The notes beneath the pieces were generated by a model that made no database searches, was not told the DNA's origin, and worked only from the letters and a program-made list of their open reading frames with translations. This document shows, piece by piece, positions 43,403 to 52,800 of a stretch of DNA of 64,000 nt (position 1 is the stretch's first letter; the number at the start of each line of letters is the position of its first letter). Source of the stretch: Pontibacter lucknowensis. Its GTDB lineage: Bacteria; Bacteroidota; Bacteroidia; Cytophagales; Hymenobacteraceae. The DNA is taken from positions 310,001 to 374,000 of the forward strand of contig NZ_FTNM01000004.1 of the NCBI RefSeq assembly GCF_900156415.1, given 5' to 3'. The translations under genes and the position numbers were made by a program.

Positions 43403-43888
43403 TCAAAACAAGTTGCTGCGTCGCTCGAGCAATATGGTGTTGCGCCACACTCCGTGCAACTGGGCAATGCGGTCGCGGTAGCCGATCTGCCGGAAACCGT
43501 GCCGCTCCTGCATACGCAGGCTGGTGGTATTGTCAGCAAAAGTCGAGGACTGCAGTGTCCAGATACCGTTGGCTTCGCTCTCCTCAATCATGGCCTGCAT
43601 GAGCCTATCGGCTATACCTCTGCCACGGTGGCGGGTGGCAATGTAAATGCTGAACTCAGCCACTCCCCGGTAACAGGCCCTGGAGGAGACGGGCAGGAGC
43701 GCTACCCAACCCAGCACTTCCTCATTTTCAATAGCGACGATTCGGGTGTGCGGCAGGTGGTTGCGGTCCCATTCCTCCCAGGTGGGAACCTCCGTGTTGA
43801 AGGTTGAAAAGCCGGTTTGCAGGCCTTCACCGTAAATGCGGAGCACATCACAGGCGTGCCCCTGCTGCATTGTTGCAAGCTGTATCAT
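43403..43888 (-). CDS. GNAT N-acetyltransferase, phosphinothricin acetyltransferase-like
   Basis: This 161-residue protein has the acetyl-CoA motif Arg-Gly-Arg-Gly-Ile-Ala-Asp-Arg-Leu and the opening Ile-Tyr-Gly-Glu-Gly-Leu-Gln-Thr with Thr-Phe and Trp-Glu-Glu-Trp. This resembles Pat/YwnH-type enzymes that acetylate small amines such as phosphinothricin or methionine sulfoximine. It is cytoplasmic. It starts four bases after the EamA gene ends, so the two are probably co-transcribed. The natural substrate is not known. Confidence 0.86.
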   Translation of the reverse strand: MIQLATMQQGHACDVLRIYGEGLQTGFSTFNTEVPTWEEWDRNHLPHTRIVAIENEEVLGWVALLPVSSRACYRGVAEFSIYIATRHRGRGIADRLMQAMIEESEANGIWTLQSSTFADNTTSLRMQERHGFRQIGYRDRIAQLHGVWRNTILLERRSNLF

Positions 43889-43891
43889 CTT

Positions 43892-44317
43892 TTATTTCCA
43901 GATCAGAATCAAAGTTCCACACAAGATCACGCCCATGCCCAGCAGCAGACGCGGCGTGAGCGGCTCATTCAGCAGAAAGTAGGAGAGGCCCACCGTGACC
44001 AGTATACCTGCCCGGTCTATAGTAGCCACTACCGATACATCGGCTGTTTTGATGGCTTTGAAATAGAGAATCCAATAAACTGCAGTGCAGGCTCCTGCCA
44101 GTATAAACCAGGTGAGCGTTTTGTTATCGATCAGCCGGGCTGACTTGAGGCCACCTGCGTAGAGCGCATGGCCCAGCACCATCATAAACAACACCCCTGT
44201 GCGTATCACCAAAGCCAGATGCTCGTTGGCGTTGTTATTCATGCCCATCTTCGCAAACACCATTGCCACGCCCCCTGTGAGCATGGCAACGAGTGCGTAT
44301 CCTAACCAAGATTCCAT
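43892..44317 (-). CDS. Single-domain EamA/DMT-family membrane protein
   Basis: This protein has about 141 residues and five hydrophobic helices, equal to one half of a usual ten-helix drug/metabolite transporter. The C-terminus shows Leu-Asn-Glu-Pro-Leu-Thr-Pro-Arg and Gly-Val-Ile-Leu-Cys-Gly, typical of EamA. It would need to dimerise to transport. I chose the ATG at 44317 because the 17 residues before it have no membrane or signal character. The neighbouring acetyltransferase may use the same small molecule, but this is a guess. Confidence 0.8.
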   Translation of the reverse strand: MESWLGYALVAMLTGGVAMVFAKMGMNNNANEHLALVIRTGVLFMMVLGHALYAGGLKSARLIDNKTLTWFILAGACTAVYWILYFKAIKTADVSVVATIDRAGILVTVGLSYFLLNEPLTPRLLLGMGVILCGTLILIWK

Positions 44318-44404
44318 TATCCCTAAAATTTCAGGCTGCAATAGTACGACAGGTTTTACACTCTCCAACTACTTCGGCTCGGAATTTTTGCGCGGCTTTC
44401 GGCC

Positions 44405-45427
44405 TTATTTTTTTGTGAGCTGATTAGCAGCCCTTACCTGTACTATTTCCGCTTTCATCGCTTCCAGGTCAGTGCGGAATTTACGGCTCTTCATCAGCTC
44501 TTCCACAAACTGGCGGGCAAATTCCTTACCGGCTTCTGAGTCGCTCGGGTAGTGCACGCCGCGGGTCTCTCTGGAGAAGGCCATCTCGCTGGCTACGCCC
44601 AGGAAGTGGTCTTTGTACTCCGGGAAAATATGACTTAGAATATAGGCATGCACGTGCGAAGTGGAAGAGTGTCCGCTAGGGTAGGAGGCGTGGCCCGGTG
44701 CTTCCAGGTTCTCCAGTCGGGCGTCCAATTGGTAAGGGCGTGGGCGGCTAAAGTCGGCTTTGAGCGAGAAGATGTAGTAAGTGGCATCCTGAATGACATT
44801 TTGCAAAACCTGTGTTGTTACAGGCAACTGTTTCGCATTGAACCAGGGACCCAGGTCGCGGCCAATGTAGAACAGGCTGTTGATGTTGCGGGTATAATCT
44901 GCATCAGCCGGATTGGTAGTCAGCGGGTCGAAGTATACGGCGGCCATGGTTTCAGTTCGGTTGATGGCTTCGGCGTTTCGGTTCTTTTGCAGGTGCAGCA
45001 AAAAGTCGAGTTCAGCTCGGGTTTCGGCAGAACTGTTGGCCGGGAAAGGCTTGAGCCTAAACTTGCTCACCGGCACATCCACGTATACCGTGCGCAACTT
45101 CAGGTAAGCCCCACGCTTAAAGTCTGCCTCGGGGAAGGTGATGTCATCCAGGGAGCGGATGGCTACATCAGCTTTATTTTCCTTAGCAGTTTTGTTGTTG
45201 GTATGCACGACCATAGCCGTTTGCGCGTTGGCTGCGAAGTTGGCAAACAAGCCGGTCAGTAAAACGAAGGAAAGGGCAAGCAGGGTAGAAGAGGAATTGA
45301 CTTTTTTGGCCTCTGCCGCTTCGCAGCACTTGCCTGTATTTACTTGCTGCGTAGCAGCTCGTTTCTGCTGTTCGGCTTTTAGGTTTTCGATAGACTGTGG
45401 TGTTGCGAATTGATAGATCGGTTCCAT
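44405..45427 (-). CDS. PAP2-superfamily (class A) acid phosphatase
   Basis: This 340-residue protein has an uncommonly long polar N-terminus (1-45) before a hydrophobic signal helix (about 47-68, Ala-Asn-Ala-Gln-Thr). The PAP2 signature is complete: Lys-Ala-Asp-Phe-Ser-Arg-Pro-Arg-Pro, Tyr-Pro-Ser-Gly-His-Ser and Ser-Arg-Glu-Thr-Arg-Gly-Val-His-Tyr-Pro-Ser-Asp. The vanadium-haloperoxidase-like site dephosphorylates phosphomonoesters in the periplasm. A shorter start may exist, but no internal Met lies just before the signal helix. Confidence 0.9.
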   Translation of the reverse strand: MEPIYQFATPQSIENLKAEQQKRAATQQVNTGKCCEAAEAKKVNSSSTLLALSFVLLTGLFANFAANAQTAMVVHTNNKTAKENKADVAIRSLDDITFPEADFKRGAYLKLRTVYVDVPVSKFRLKPFPANSSAETRAELDFLLHLQKNRNAEAINRTETMAAVYFDPLTTNPADADYTRNINSLFYIGRDLGPWFNAKQLPVTTQVLQNVIQDATYYIFSLKADFSRPRPYQLDARLENLEAPGHASYPSGHSSTSHVHAYILSHIFPEYKDHFLGVASEMAFSRETRGVHYPSDSEAGKEFARQFVEELMKSRKFRTDLEAMKAEIVQVRAANQLTKK

Positions 45428-45594
45428 ATGATGAATTGTTATTAGTGTTTAAGTTTCAAATTCATCAGGATGACGGGGAGGTGGGAGGAAAGACGCAAGG
45501 GTTTGAAAAAAAATTAAATTACCTTAGTGCCAACCAATATGTATGCCTGCATATAGGTATACACTAGCATTTCAATCAAAAAAGAAAACCATAC

Positions 45595-47058
45595 ATGAGC
45601 ACCGAAGTAAGAGCACTCGAACCGAAAGCCCTCTGGAATAATTTTGCTGATCTGAACGCCGTCCCGCGTCCTTCTAAAAAGGAAGAGCGTGTGATCGCCT
45701 TTATGATGGAATTTGGTCGGAAACTTGGCCTTGAAACCATACAGGACGAGATCGGCAACGTCATCATCAAGAAGCCTGCCACCGCAGGTATGGAAGACCG
45801 CAAGACGGTGCTGATCCAGAGCCACGTGGACATGGTGCACCAGAAAAACGCCGACACCGATTTTGACTTCGACACGCAGGGCATCGACATGTATGTAGAC
45901 GGTGACTGGGTAAAAGCCCGCGGCACGACACTCGGAGCCGACAACGGACTTGGTGTGGCCACGATCATGGCACTCCTGGCCTCTACTGACATCGAGCATC
46001 CAGCCATCGAGGCGCTGTTTACGGTAGACGAAGAAACAGGTATGACAGGTGCCCTCGGCCTGAAAGGCGGTATGCTGGAAGCCGAGATCATGCTCAACCT
46101 TGACACCGAAGACGATACTGAACTGACCATCGGTTGCGCCGGCGGAGTGGACATCAATGCCAGCGGCACTTATCAGCCTGAAGGTATAAGCGGCAACATG
46201 AAAGGCTACAAAGTAAACATCAAAGGCCTGACGGGCGGCCACTCTGGTATGGACATCTACCTCGGTCGCGGCAACGCCAACAAACTGATGAACCGTTTGC
46301 TACACCAGGCTACTGAAAAAGTTAGCCTGCGCATCGGCTCTATCGATGGTGGCGGACTGCGCAATGCGATCCCTCGTGAGTCAGTAGCTGTGGTGGCTAT
46401 ACCTGCAGGTGAGGTTGCGGCTTTTGAGAATTTTGTAGGAGAACTGACGGCTATCCTCAAAAACGAACACGCTACAACAGATCCGAATCTGGCCGTGACA
46501 GTAGAGCATACAGAAGCTCCTGCTCAGGTTTTACCAGCCGACTATCAGAGCAAGCTGCTGCGTGCGCTCTATGCCTGCCACAACGGAGTATATCGCATGA
46601 GCCCGGATATTCAGCACCTGGTGCAGACTTCCAATAACGTGGCCCGTGTGTTGGTGCAGGACGGAAAACTGACCGTGCAGTGCCTTACCCGTAGCTCTGT
46701 AGACAGTGAGAAAATGGATCTGGCTGCAGCTATTCAAAGTGCCCTCGAACTGGCTGGTGCATCAGTACAACTGAGCGGAATGTATCCGGGTTGGATGCCT
46801 CGACCGGGAGCGGGTATTGTGCAGCTGATGAGCGACCTTTACAAAGAGAAGTATAACGGCGAAGCCCACGTGAACGCCTGCCATGCTGGTTTGGAATGCG
46901 GTATCATCGGTGCGAACTACCCGGAGATGGAGATGATCTCATTCGGTCCGAACATCCGTGGTGCTCACTCTCCAGATGAAAAAGTGCAGATCAGCTCGGT
47001 GCAGAAGTACTGGGATTTCCTGCTGGATACATTGAAGCGTATACCTGCTAAAGCGTAG
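45595..47058 (+). CDS. pepD: Aminoacyl-histidine dipeptidase (cytosolic non-specific dipeptidase)
   Basis: This 487-residue M20C metallopeptidase has Gln-Ser-His-Val-Asp-Met-Val-His (His near 77), Leu-Gly-Ala-Asp-Asn-Gly (bridging Asp near 115), Asp-Glu-Glu-Thr-Gly (catalytic Glu near 146) and Gly-Gly-His-Ser-Gly-Met-Asp in the lid region. It hydrolyses Xaa-His and many other dipeptides with two zinc ions in the cytoplasm. Length and motifs match PepD fully. It is a single gene with a strong terminator. Confidence 0.95.
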   Translation: MSTEVRALEPKALWNNFADLNAVPRPSKKEERVIAFMMEFGRKLGLETIQDEIGNVIIKKPATAGMEDRKTVLIQSHVDMVHQKNADTDFDFDTQGIDMYVDGDWVKARGTTLGADNGLGVATIMALLASTDIEHPAIEALFTVDEETGMTGALGLKGGMLEAEIMLNLDTEDDTELTIGCAGGVDINASGTYQPEGISGNMKGYKVNIKGLTGGHSGMDIYLGRGNANKLMNRLLHQATEKVSLRIGSIDGGGLRNAIPRESVAVVAIPAGEVAAFENFVGELTAILKNEHATTDPNLAVTVEHTEAPAQVLPADYQSKLLRALYACHNGVYRMSPDIQHLVQTSNNVARVLVQDGKLTVQCLTRSSVDSEKMDLAAAIQSALELAGASVQLSGMYPGWMPRPGAGIVQLMSDLYKEKYNGEAHVNACHAGLECGIIGANYPEMEMISFGPNIRGAHSPDEKVQISSVQKYWDFLLDTLKRIPAKA

Positions 47059-47071
47059 AAGAAACCTGAAA

Positions 47072-47116
47072 CAGAAGAGCCGCTCCTGCAAATGCAAAGA
47101 GCGGCTCTTCTGTTTT
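47072..47116 (+). terminator. Terminator after pepD
   Basis: A perfect 14-bp stem (47072-47085 with 47099-47112) with a 13-base loop is followed by TTTT. Confidence 0.92.
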
Positions 47117-47249
47117 ATTGATTTTATTTACTCACCCGCATTACCCAATCCACGGCTTGCAGGGCGATGCCGGTAGTTCCATGCTGCGACTCAAGCATGG
47201 GGATGTGGTGAGTATCAAAGAGCCGCTTGCCATGATCAGGTATTGGCAC

Positions 47250-48461
47250 TTACTGCCCCCTCAGATAAACCCTAAACTCAGAGCCTTTGCCTTGCTCGCT
47301 GTCACACTCAATTTTGCCGTCGCTGTTTTCCACTATACGCTTCACAATGGCCAAACCTACGCCAGTACCTTCCACGTGTGCATGTAAGCGCTTGAACATG
47401 TCAAATACCTTGTCCCGGTCTTCTGGTTTCAAACCAAGTCCATTGTCTTTTACACGGAATACAGTATAGGAGCCCTCGTGATACGTGCTGACTTCAATGA
47501 TTGGCGGGCGTTCCGGTGAGCTATACTTGATAGCATTTGAAACCAGGTTGTAGACGATGCTGCGAAGGTTTTTGCGGGAGAAAACCATTTCGGGGGCCTC
47601 CGAAAAGTCGGTATCAATCGTGGCGTCGTATTTTAAAATCAGATCCTGGATGTTGAGTGTTATATCATCAATCAGCTCCTCGAACCGTACACTTTCGATG
47701 TTTGTTTCATCTTGGTGCTGCAGCTTGGCTACTTCTGTCAGGTCCATCAGGGTATGCTTGAAGCGACTGATCGCATCCTGTATCATGGCCATGATGATGT
47801 TGAGTTCGCCGTGATCAGGCTCAGGTGTATCCAGAACCTCTTTCAGCGCAACTGCCAGTCCTTCTATATTATTGATTGGAGCTTTGAGATCGTGAGAGGC
47901 CGTATACACAAAGTTGTCAAGGTCTTTATTTACGCGGGTAAGTTCAGCAGTGCGTGCTTTCACACGTTCTTCCAGCTCACGGTTGATTTCCTGGGTACGT
48001 TTATGCGCAAGCTCCACCTCTTTCTTCTGCAGATAAAAACGTACAAACGCCGCTACTTTTGCCTTGGTGATAGCAGGGTGCAGGGGCTTGAAAAGAAAGT
48101 CCACGGCACCGGCCTCAAAACCCTCCATCACATGCACATCCTGCTGGTGAATGGCTGTGACAAAAATGATGGGAATATCACGTGTTTTAGAGATGTCGCG
48201 GAGGTAACGGGCTACTTCATAGCCATTCATGCCAGGCATTTGCACATCCAGCAGAATCAGGGCTATTTCTTCCTGCAGCGCCAGTTTCAGGGCTTCTTCC
48301 CCTGAGTTGGCAAACAGGTAATCCGTATTATCGCCTTCATCAGAGAGCAGACTCGCCAGGCTGACAAGGTTTTCTTCCTTGTCGTCGACTAGCAATATCT
48401 TTACCGGGTGGGTAGCTGTAGGCAAGGTTGTTAGAGGTATGGTATCGTGGTCAGTGTCCAT
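47250..48461 (-). CDS. Receiver-histidine kinase hybrid protein
   Basis: This 403-residue soluble protein has a receiver domain (about 20-140; phospho-Asp in Leu-Leu-Asp-Val-Gln-Met-Pro-Gly, switch Lys in Leu-Phe-Lys-Pro), a short coiled coil (145-185), a DHp helix with Ser-His-Asp-Leu-Lys-Ala-Pro and an HATPase domain (Asn-Leu-Val-Ser-Asn-Ala-Ile-Lys-Tyr, Gly-Thr-Gly-Val-Gly-Leu). It lacks a transmembrane part, so its input is probably phosphate from the large hybrid kinase encoded four genes upstream. Its start overlaps the cheB gene by 11 bases. Confidence 0.92.
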   Translation of the reverse strand: MDTDHDTIPLTTLPTATHPVKILLVDDKEENLVSLASLLSDEGDNTDYLFANSGEEALKLALQEEIALILLDVQMPGMNGYEVARYLRDISKTRDIPIIFVTAIHQQDVHVMEGFEAGAVDFLFKPLHPAITKAKVAAFVRFYLQKKEVELAHKRTQEINRELEERVKARTAELTRVNKDLDNFVYTASHDLKAPINNIEGLAVALKEVLDTPEPDHGELNIIMAMIQDAISRFKHTLMDLTEVAKLQHQDETNIESVRFEELIDDITLNIQDLILKYDATIDTDFSEAPEMVFSRKNLRSIVYNLVSNAIKYSSPERPPIIEVSTYHEGSYTVFRVKDNGLGLKPEDRDKVFDMFKRLHAHVEGTGVGLAIVKRIVENSDGKIECDSEQGKGSEFRVYLRGQ

Positions 48462-49023
48462 GTAAAGTTAGCAAATAAGCTTGTATGCGCTCAACATTCA
48501 TGATACTACAGCCGGGTATGCTATTGATGGCTGCCAGCGGCATGGTGGCAATCTCCGCTTCGCCGGGATGCTGCACGATGGCAGTGCCCCGTTTCTCAAA
48601 TATATACTTTAATCCTGAACTTCCATCCTTACTGGCCCCACTAAGTAGTATTCCAACTGTATTTTTCCCGAAAACATCAGCTGCGCTGGTAAAGGTCACG
48701 TCGATGGAAGGGCGGGAGTAGTTCTCCAGTTCGGAGGCATCGAGCGAGAAAGTATGGTCTCTTTCGAGCAGCACGTGGTAGTTAGATGGGGCTATGTATA
48801 CATGGCCAGCCTCCAGTGGCGTTTTGTCATCGACTTCGACAGCTTTCAGCACCAGCTTCTTGTCAAAGAGCTCCTGCAGACTGCCTTCCTGATTGCGCAG
48901 CCGGTGCAGCACCAGCACGATGGGGATACTATAATCCGCGGGCAGCCCTTGCAGTATCTTCAAAGAGGCCTGTATGCCGCCCCATGAGCCACCTAGTACG
49001 ATCAGTCGGGTATTGTCGCGCAT
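48451..49023 (-). CDS. cheB: CheB-type protein-glutamate methylesterase domain (stand-alone)
   Basis: This 190-residue protein is only the catalytic domain of CheB, with no receiver domain. The catalytic Ser lies in Gly-Gly-Ser-Trp-Gly-Gly (near 13), His in Val-Leu-His-Arg (near 40) and Asp in Gly-Ala-Ser-Lys-Asp-Gly-Ser. CheB removes methyl groups from glutamates in chemoreceptors. No methyl-accepting receptor, CheA or CheW is in the window, so the target may be the large hybrid kinase. Its ATG shares one base with the cheR stop. Confidence 0.9.
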   Translation of the reverse strand: MRDNTRLIVLGGSWGGIQASLKILQGLPADYSIPIVLVLHRLRNQEGSLQELFDKKLVLKAVEVDDKTPLEAGHVYIAPSNYHVLLERDHTFSLDASELENYSRPSIDVTFTSAADVFGKNTVGILLSGASKDGSSGLKYIFEKRGTAIVQHPGEAEIATMPLAAINSIPGCSIMNVERIQAYLLTLHGH

Positions 49024-49853
49024 CAGGAGTTCTTGCGATATATGCGGTTGTTTTTGTCTACAAAGTTATACTTGCTGCTGATCTCTGACATGGCCAGTGT
49101 TTCCTTTTTGCCCAATGCCAGGTAGCCCAGGCTCACCAGACTCTCATCAAAAAGCTGGTAAACACGTTCCTGCAGCGCACGGTTGAAATAGATGAGTACG
49201 TTGCGGCACACGATCAGGTGGAACTCATTGAACGAAGTATCGGTCGCCAGATTATGCGGATAGAATACCACATTTTTGACAAGCGAGGAGTTGAACTTCA
49301 CGCTGCCGTAGTTGCTCGTATAGTATTCTGCAAAATCGCGCTTGCCACCGGCCGCGTAATAGGCGGCGGTGTAGGCCGTCATATGCGTAGCCGAGAAGAT
49401 GCCATCTTTCGCCTGCCGTAGCACTTTCTGGTTGATGTCCGTGGCGTAAATCTTGGTTCGACTCAGCAGCCCTTCCTCCTCCAGCAGTATCGCCAGCGAA
49501 AACAGTTCCTCGCCGGTAGAACAACCCGCGTCCCATACCTTAATGAAAGGGTAGGTGGACAGAATCGGCAGCACGTTCTCACGCAGCGATTTAAAGAAAG
49601 TCGGATCGCGGAACATCTCTGTTACGTTCACGGTGACCTCCTGCAGGAAATTCTCGAAAAAGAAGCTATCTGTGAACAGAAATTTGCGCAGTTCGTCGAT
49701 GCTCTGCAAATGCTTCTGACCCAGAAAACGCTTGATGCGGCGGTAAACCGAGGCCCGTGCATAGCCGCTGAAATCGTATCCGTACTGTGTGTGTATTTCT
49801 TTGATGAGCGCCTCTACCTCCAGCTCAAACAGCTCCTCGTTCTCAAGCTTCAT
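49023..49853 (-). CDS. cheR: CheR-type protein-glutamate methyltransferase
   Basis: This 276-residue protein has an N-terminal helical CheR domain (about 8-70, Gly-Tyr-Asp-Phe-Ser-Gly-Tyr) and a SAM-binding domain with Trp-Asp-Ala-Gly-Cys-Ser-Thr-Gly-Glu-Glu, Tyr-Ala-Thr-Asp-Ile-Asn and Cys-Arg-Asn-Val-Leu-Ile-Tyr-Phe. CheR methylates receptor glutamates from SAM. It overlaps the hybrid kinase gene by 11 bases and cheB by one, so the three proteins are made together. Confidence 0.94.
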   Translation of the reverse strand: MKLENEELFELEVEALIKEIHTQYGYDFSGYARASVYRRIKRFLGQKHLQSIDELRKFLFTDSFFFENFLQEVTVNVTEMFRDPTFFKSLRENVLPILSTYPFIKVWDAGCSTGEELFSLAILLEEEGLLSRTKIYATDINQKVLRQAKDGIFSATHMTAYTAAYYAAGGKRDFAEYYTSNYGSVKFNSSLVKNVVFYPHNLATDTSFNEFHLIVCRNVLIYFNRALQERVYQLFDESLVSLGYLALGKKETLAMSEISSKYNFVDKNNRIYRKNS

Positions 49854-52800
49854 ACAACCATACGCGCATCAGGGTAAGCAACTTATCGGTATCCACTGGT
49901 TTAGGTATATAATCAGAAGCCCCGGCTTCTATGCATTTTTCTCTGTCTTCTTTCATGGCCTTCGCGGTGAGTGAAATGATCGGCAGTTGCTTAAAACGTA
50001 AATCCTTGCGGATTCGTTTTGTCGCTTCTATCCCATCCATTTCCGGCATCATCACGTCCATCAGCACCATGTCTATACCTGACTCTGTGTCAAGTTTTTC
50101 GAGTGCTTCCCTGCCATCGTAAGCCGCTATGACCTGCATGCCGTGCATCTCCAGCAGACTGCTCAGTGAGTAGATGTTGCGCACATCGTCGTCTACCACC
50201 AGTATCTTCTTGCCGCGCAGCACCTCTTCCGGCACATGCAGCTTCATCTTGAACTCGTTGCCCGGCGGCAGCTTCTGGTTTACCTTGTGCAGGAAGAGCT
50301 GCACTTCGTCGAGCAGGCGCAGGTATGAGTACTCGTTTTTGATGATGATCGTGTTGGCGAACTCCTTCAGCTTTGTCTCCTCTTCCTCACTCAGGTCCTT
50401 TCCGGAATAGATGATGATCGGGATGTCGCCGAGCTTGGTCTGCGACTTGATCTTCTTCATCCAGTCGTAGCCTTTCATGCCCGGCAGGTTGAGGTCGAGG
50501 ATGATACAGTCGACCTTTTGCTTGGCCAGCACCTTTTCGGCCTCTTCCGCAGAGTAAGCGGAGGTGGACTTGAGTCCGTGCGCCAGCAGCAGTTCGGCCA
50601 CGGCTTTATTCTCGATCTCGTTGTCCTCCACGATCAGGATGTTCTCGATGTTTGCCCCGGACTTACTCACGATGGAGCCAAAGGCTTTGTTCAGCATCTC
50701 GAGCGTCACGGGCTTCGGCAGGTACTCTTCATTCTCGGCATGTTCGCCGATCACCTCCTTATCGTAAGCCGACATCACGTGCACATTGATGTTTCGCAGG
50801 TCTTTGTCTTCACGCACTTTTTTGAGCACATCCCAACCTGTCATATCCGGCAGTTGGATGTCGAGCAGCATGGCATCAGGCTTGTGCTCCAGCGCCATGC
50901 GCAGGCCGTCACGCCCTGTAAAGGCCTGGTGTACTTTGAAGTTCTTGGCCTTGGCAAAGTCAGCCAGGATATCGCTGAAGCCTTTGTCGTCTTCCACAAT
51001 CAGCACGCAGATGTCTTTCTTGTCCTGACGCTCCATGTTGAGAAACACCTGGCCCATGCTCTGGCTCTTTTGCTGTGCCGCAGAGGTGCTTGGTACAGTG
51101 ACAGGCTGTGCAGCAGGTGGGGTATAAGCAGGAGCCTGACGCTGCTCAGGTACGGCGGAGCCATTTGTTGCACCAAAAGGCACACGCGGCAGGTATAGCG
51201 TAAAGGTACTGCCCTTGCCTGGCTCACTTTCCAGCATCAGCTCACCGCCCAGCAGGGTAGCCAGCTCTTTGCTGATCGTCAGTCCCAGACCGGTGCCGCC
51301 ATACTTGCGGGTAGTGGACGTGTCGGCTTGCTGGAAGGCTTCAAAAACCATACTTTGCTTCTCGGCAGGTATACCGATGCCTGTGTCGCGCACAGCAAAG
51401 GCTACCACATCCTGGGCGTCGCGCAGCTGCTCCGACTTAAACTTAGGCCGCTGCGTAACCGGGTATACCTTGAACTCCACTTCACCGCCCTCGTCGGTAA
51501 ATTTGATTGCATTGCCAATGAAGTTTTTGAGAATCTGCTCCAGCCGGAAACGGTCGGTCACGATGCTGTCGAAGGCACCCGGCACGTGGCGCTCCTTGAA
51601 GTTGATCTTCTTCTTGGCAGCCAGTTCTTTAAACATCGGCTCCAGGGACACGTCAGTCAGGCGCAGCTCTTCCGTCTCCAGCTTCACCATACCAGACTCG
51701 ATTTTAGAGAGGTCCAGTATTTCGTTGATCAGCCTGAGCAGGTCATTACCTGATTTGTGAATGATCTGGGCGTGGTCGATCTGCTTCGTGGAGAGCGTGT
51801 TTTCGCTATTGTCGGCCAGTAGGCGCGACAGGATGAGGATACTGTTGAGCGGGGTGCGGAGCTCGTGGCTCATGTTGGCCAGGAAGTCGCTCTTGTACTT
51901 GCTCACGGTCTCTACCTGCTGTATCTTCAGTTCGATGGCTTCGCGGGCATCCTCCAGGGCCTTATTCTTAGCGCCCAGTGCCTCGTACTGCTCCTCCAGC
52001 AGTTGCGCCTTCTCTTCCAGTTCAGCGTTCTTCTCCTGCAACTCCTCCTGGTTCACGCGCAGTTCTTCTTCTGAAGCCTTAAGCTCGGCATTGAGTTGGC
52101 GCAGCTCTTCCTGCTGCGTCTCCAGTTCCTCGGCCTGGTTTTGTGTTTCGTAAAGCAGTTCCTGCGTTTGCAGGTGTGCTTTCAGGGTATGGATGAGCAC
52201 CGAAATACGCTCGGCTGCGGAGTCGAGCAGACGGCGCTGCACCTCCGTATAAGGTCGGCGGGAGGCCAGCTCCAGTGCGCCTATGATGGTGTTGCCAAAG
52301 TATAATGGGATGAGGATGACCGTGGCAGGCTCAATGTCTGAAAGCCCGGTGCGGATGCGCAGGTACTCTTCCTGCACTCCTTCCAGTACCTTCACCTTGC
52401 GTTCGGCCACAGCCTGGCCTACCAAACCGGTTCCAATTTCAAACACAGGCAATTGAATCTTATTCTGTTGCAGGCCATGACTGGCGGCAGGTTCCAGTTT
52501 GCCGTTGTTGTTGTGCAGGTACAGCACACCGGCCTCAGAGTCGGTATAGTTGCAGAGGTAGGAGAGGGCATGTCTGGAGACTTTGTCCAGCGTGGTTTCG
52601 CCCCCGATCAGGTTACTCAGCTCGGCTACGCCTGTCAGCACCCAGTTACGATTTGCATTCTCTGTGGTGAAGTGCTCCAGGTTATTTTTCATGTCCCGGA
52701 TGGCAAGGCTCAGCATATCCTCCTTGCTTTGCACCTCTATCTCCACGTCATACCGGCCCTCGCCAATAGCCTGCGCCACCTGCGACAGCGACACGGTTTT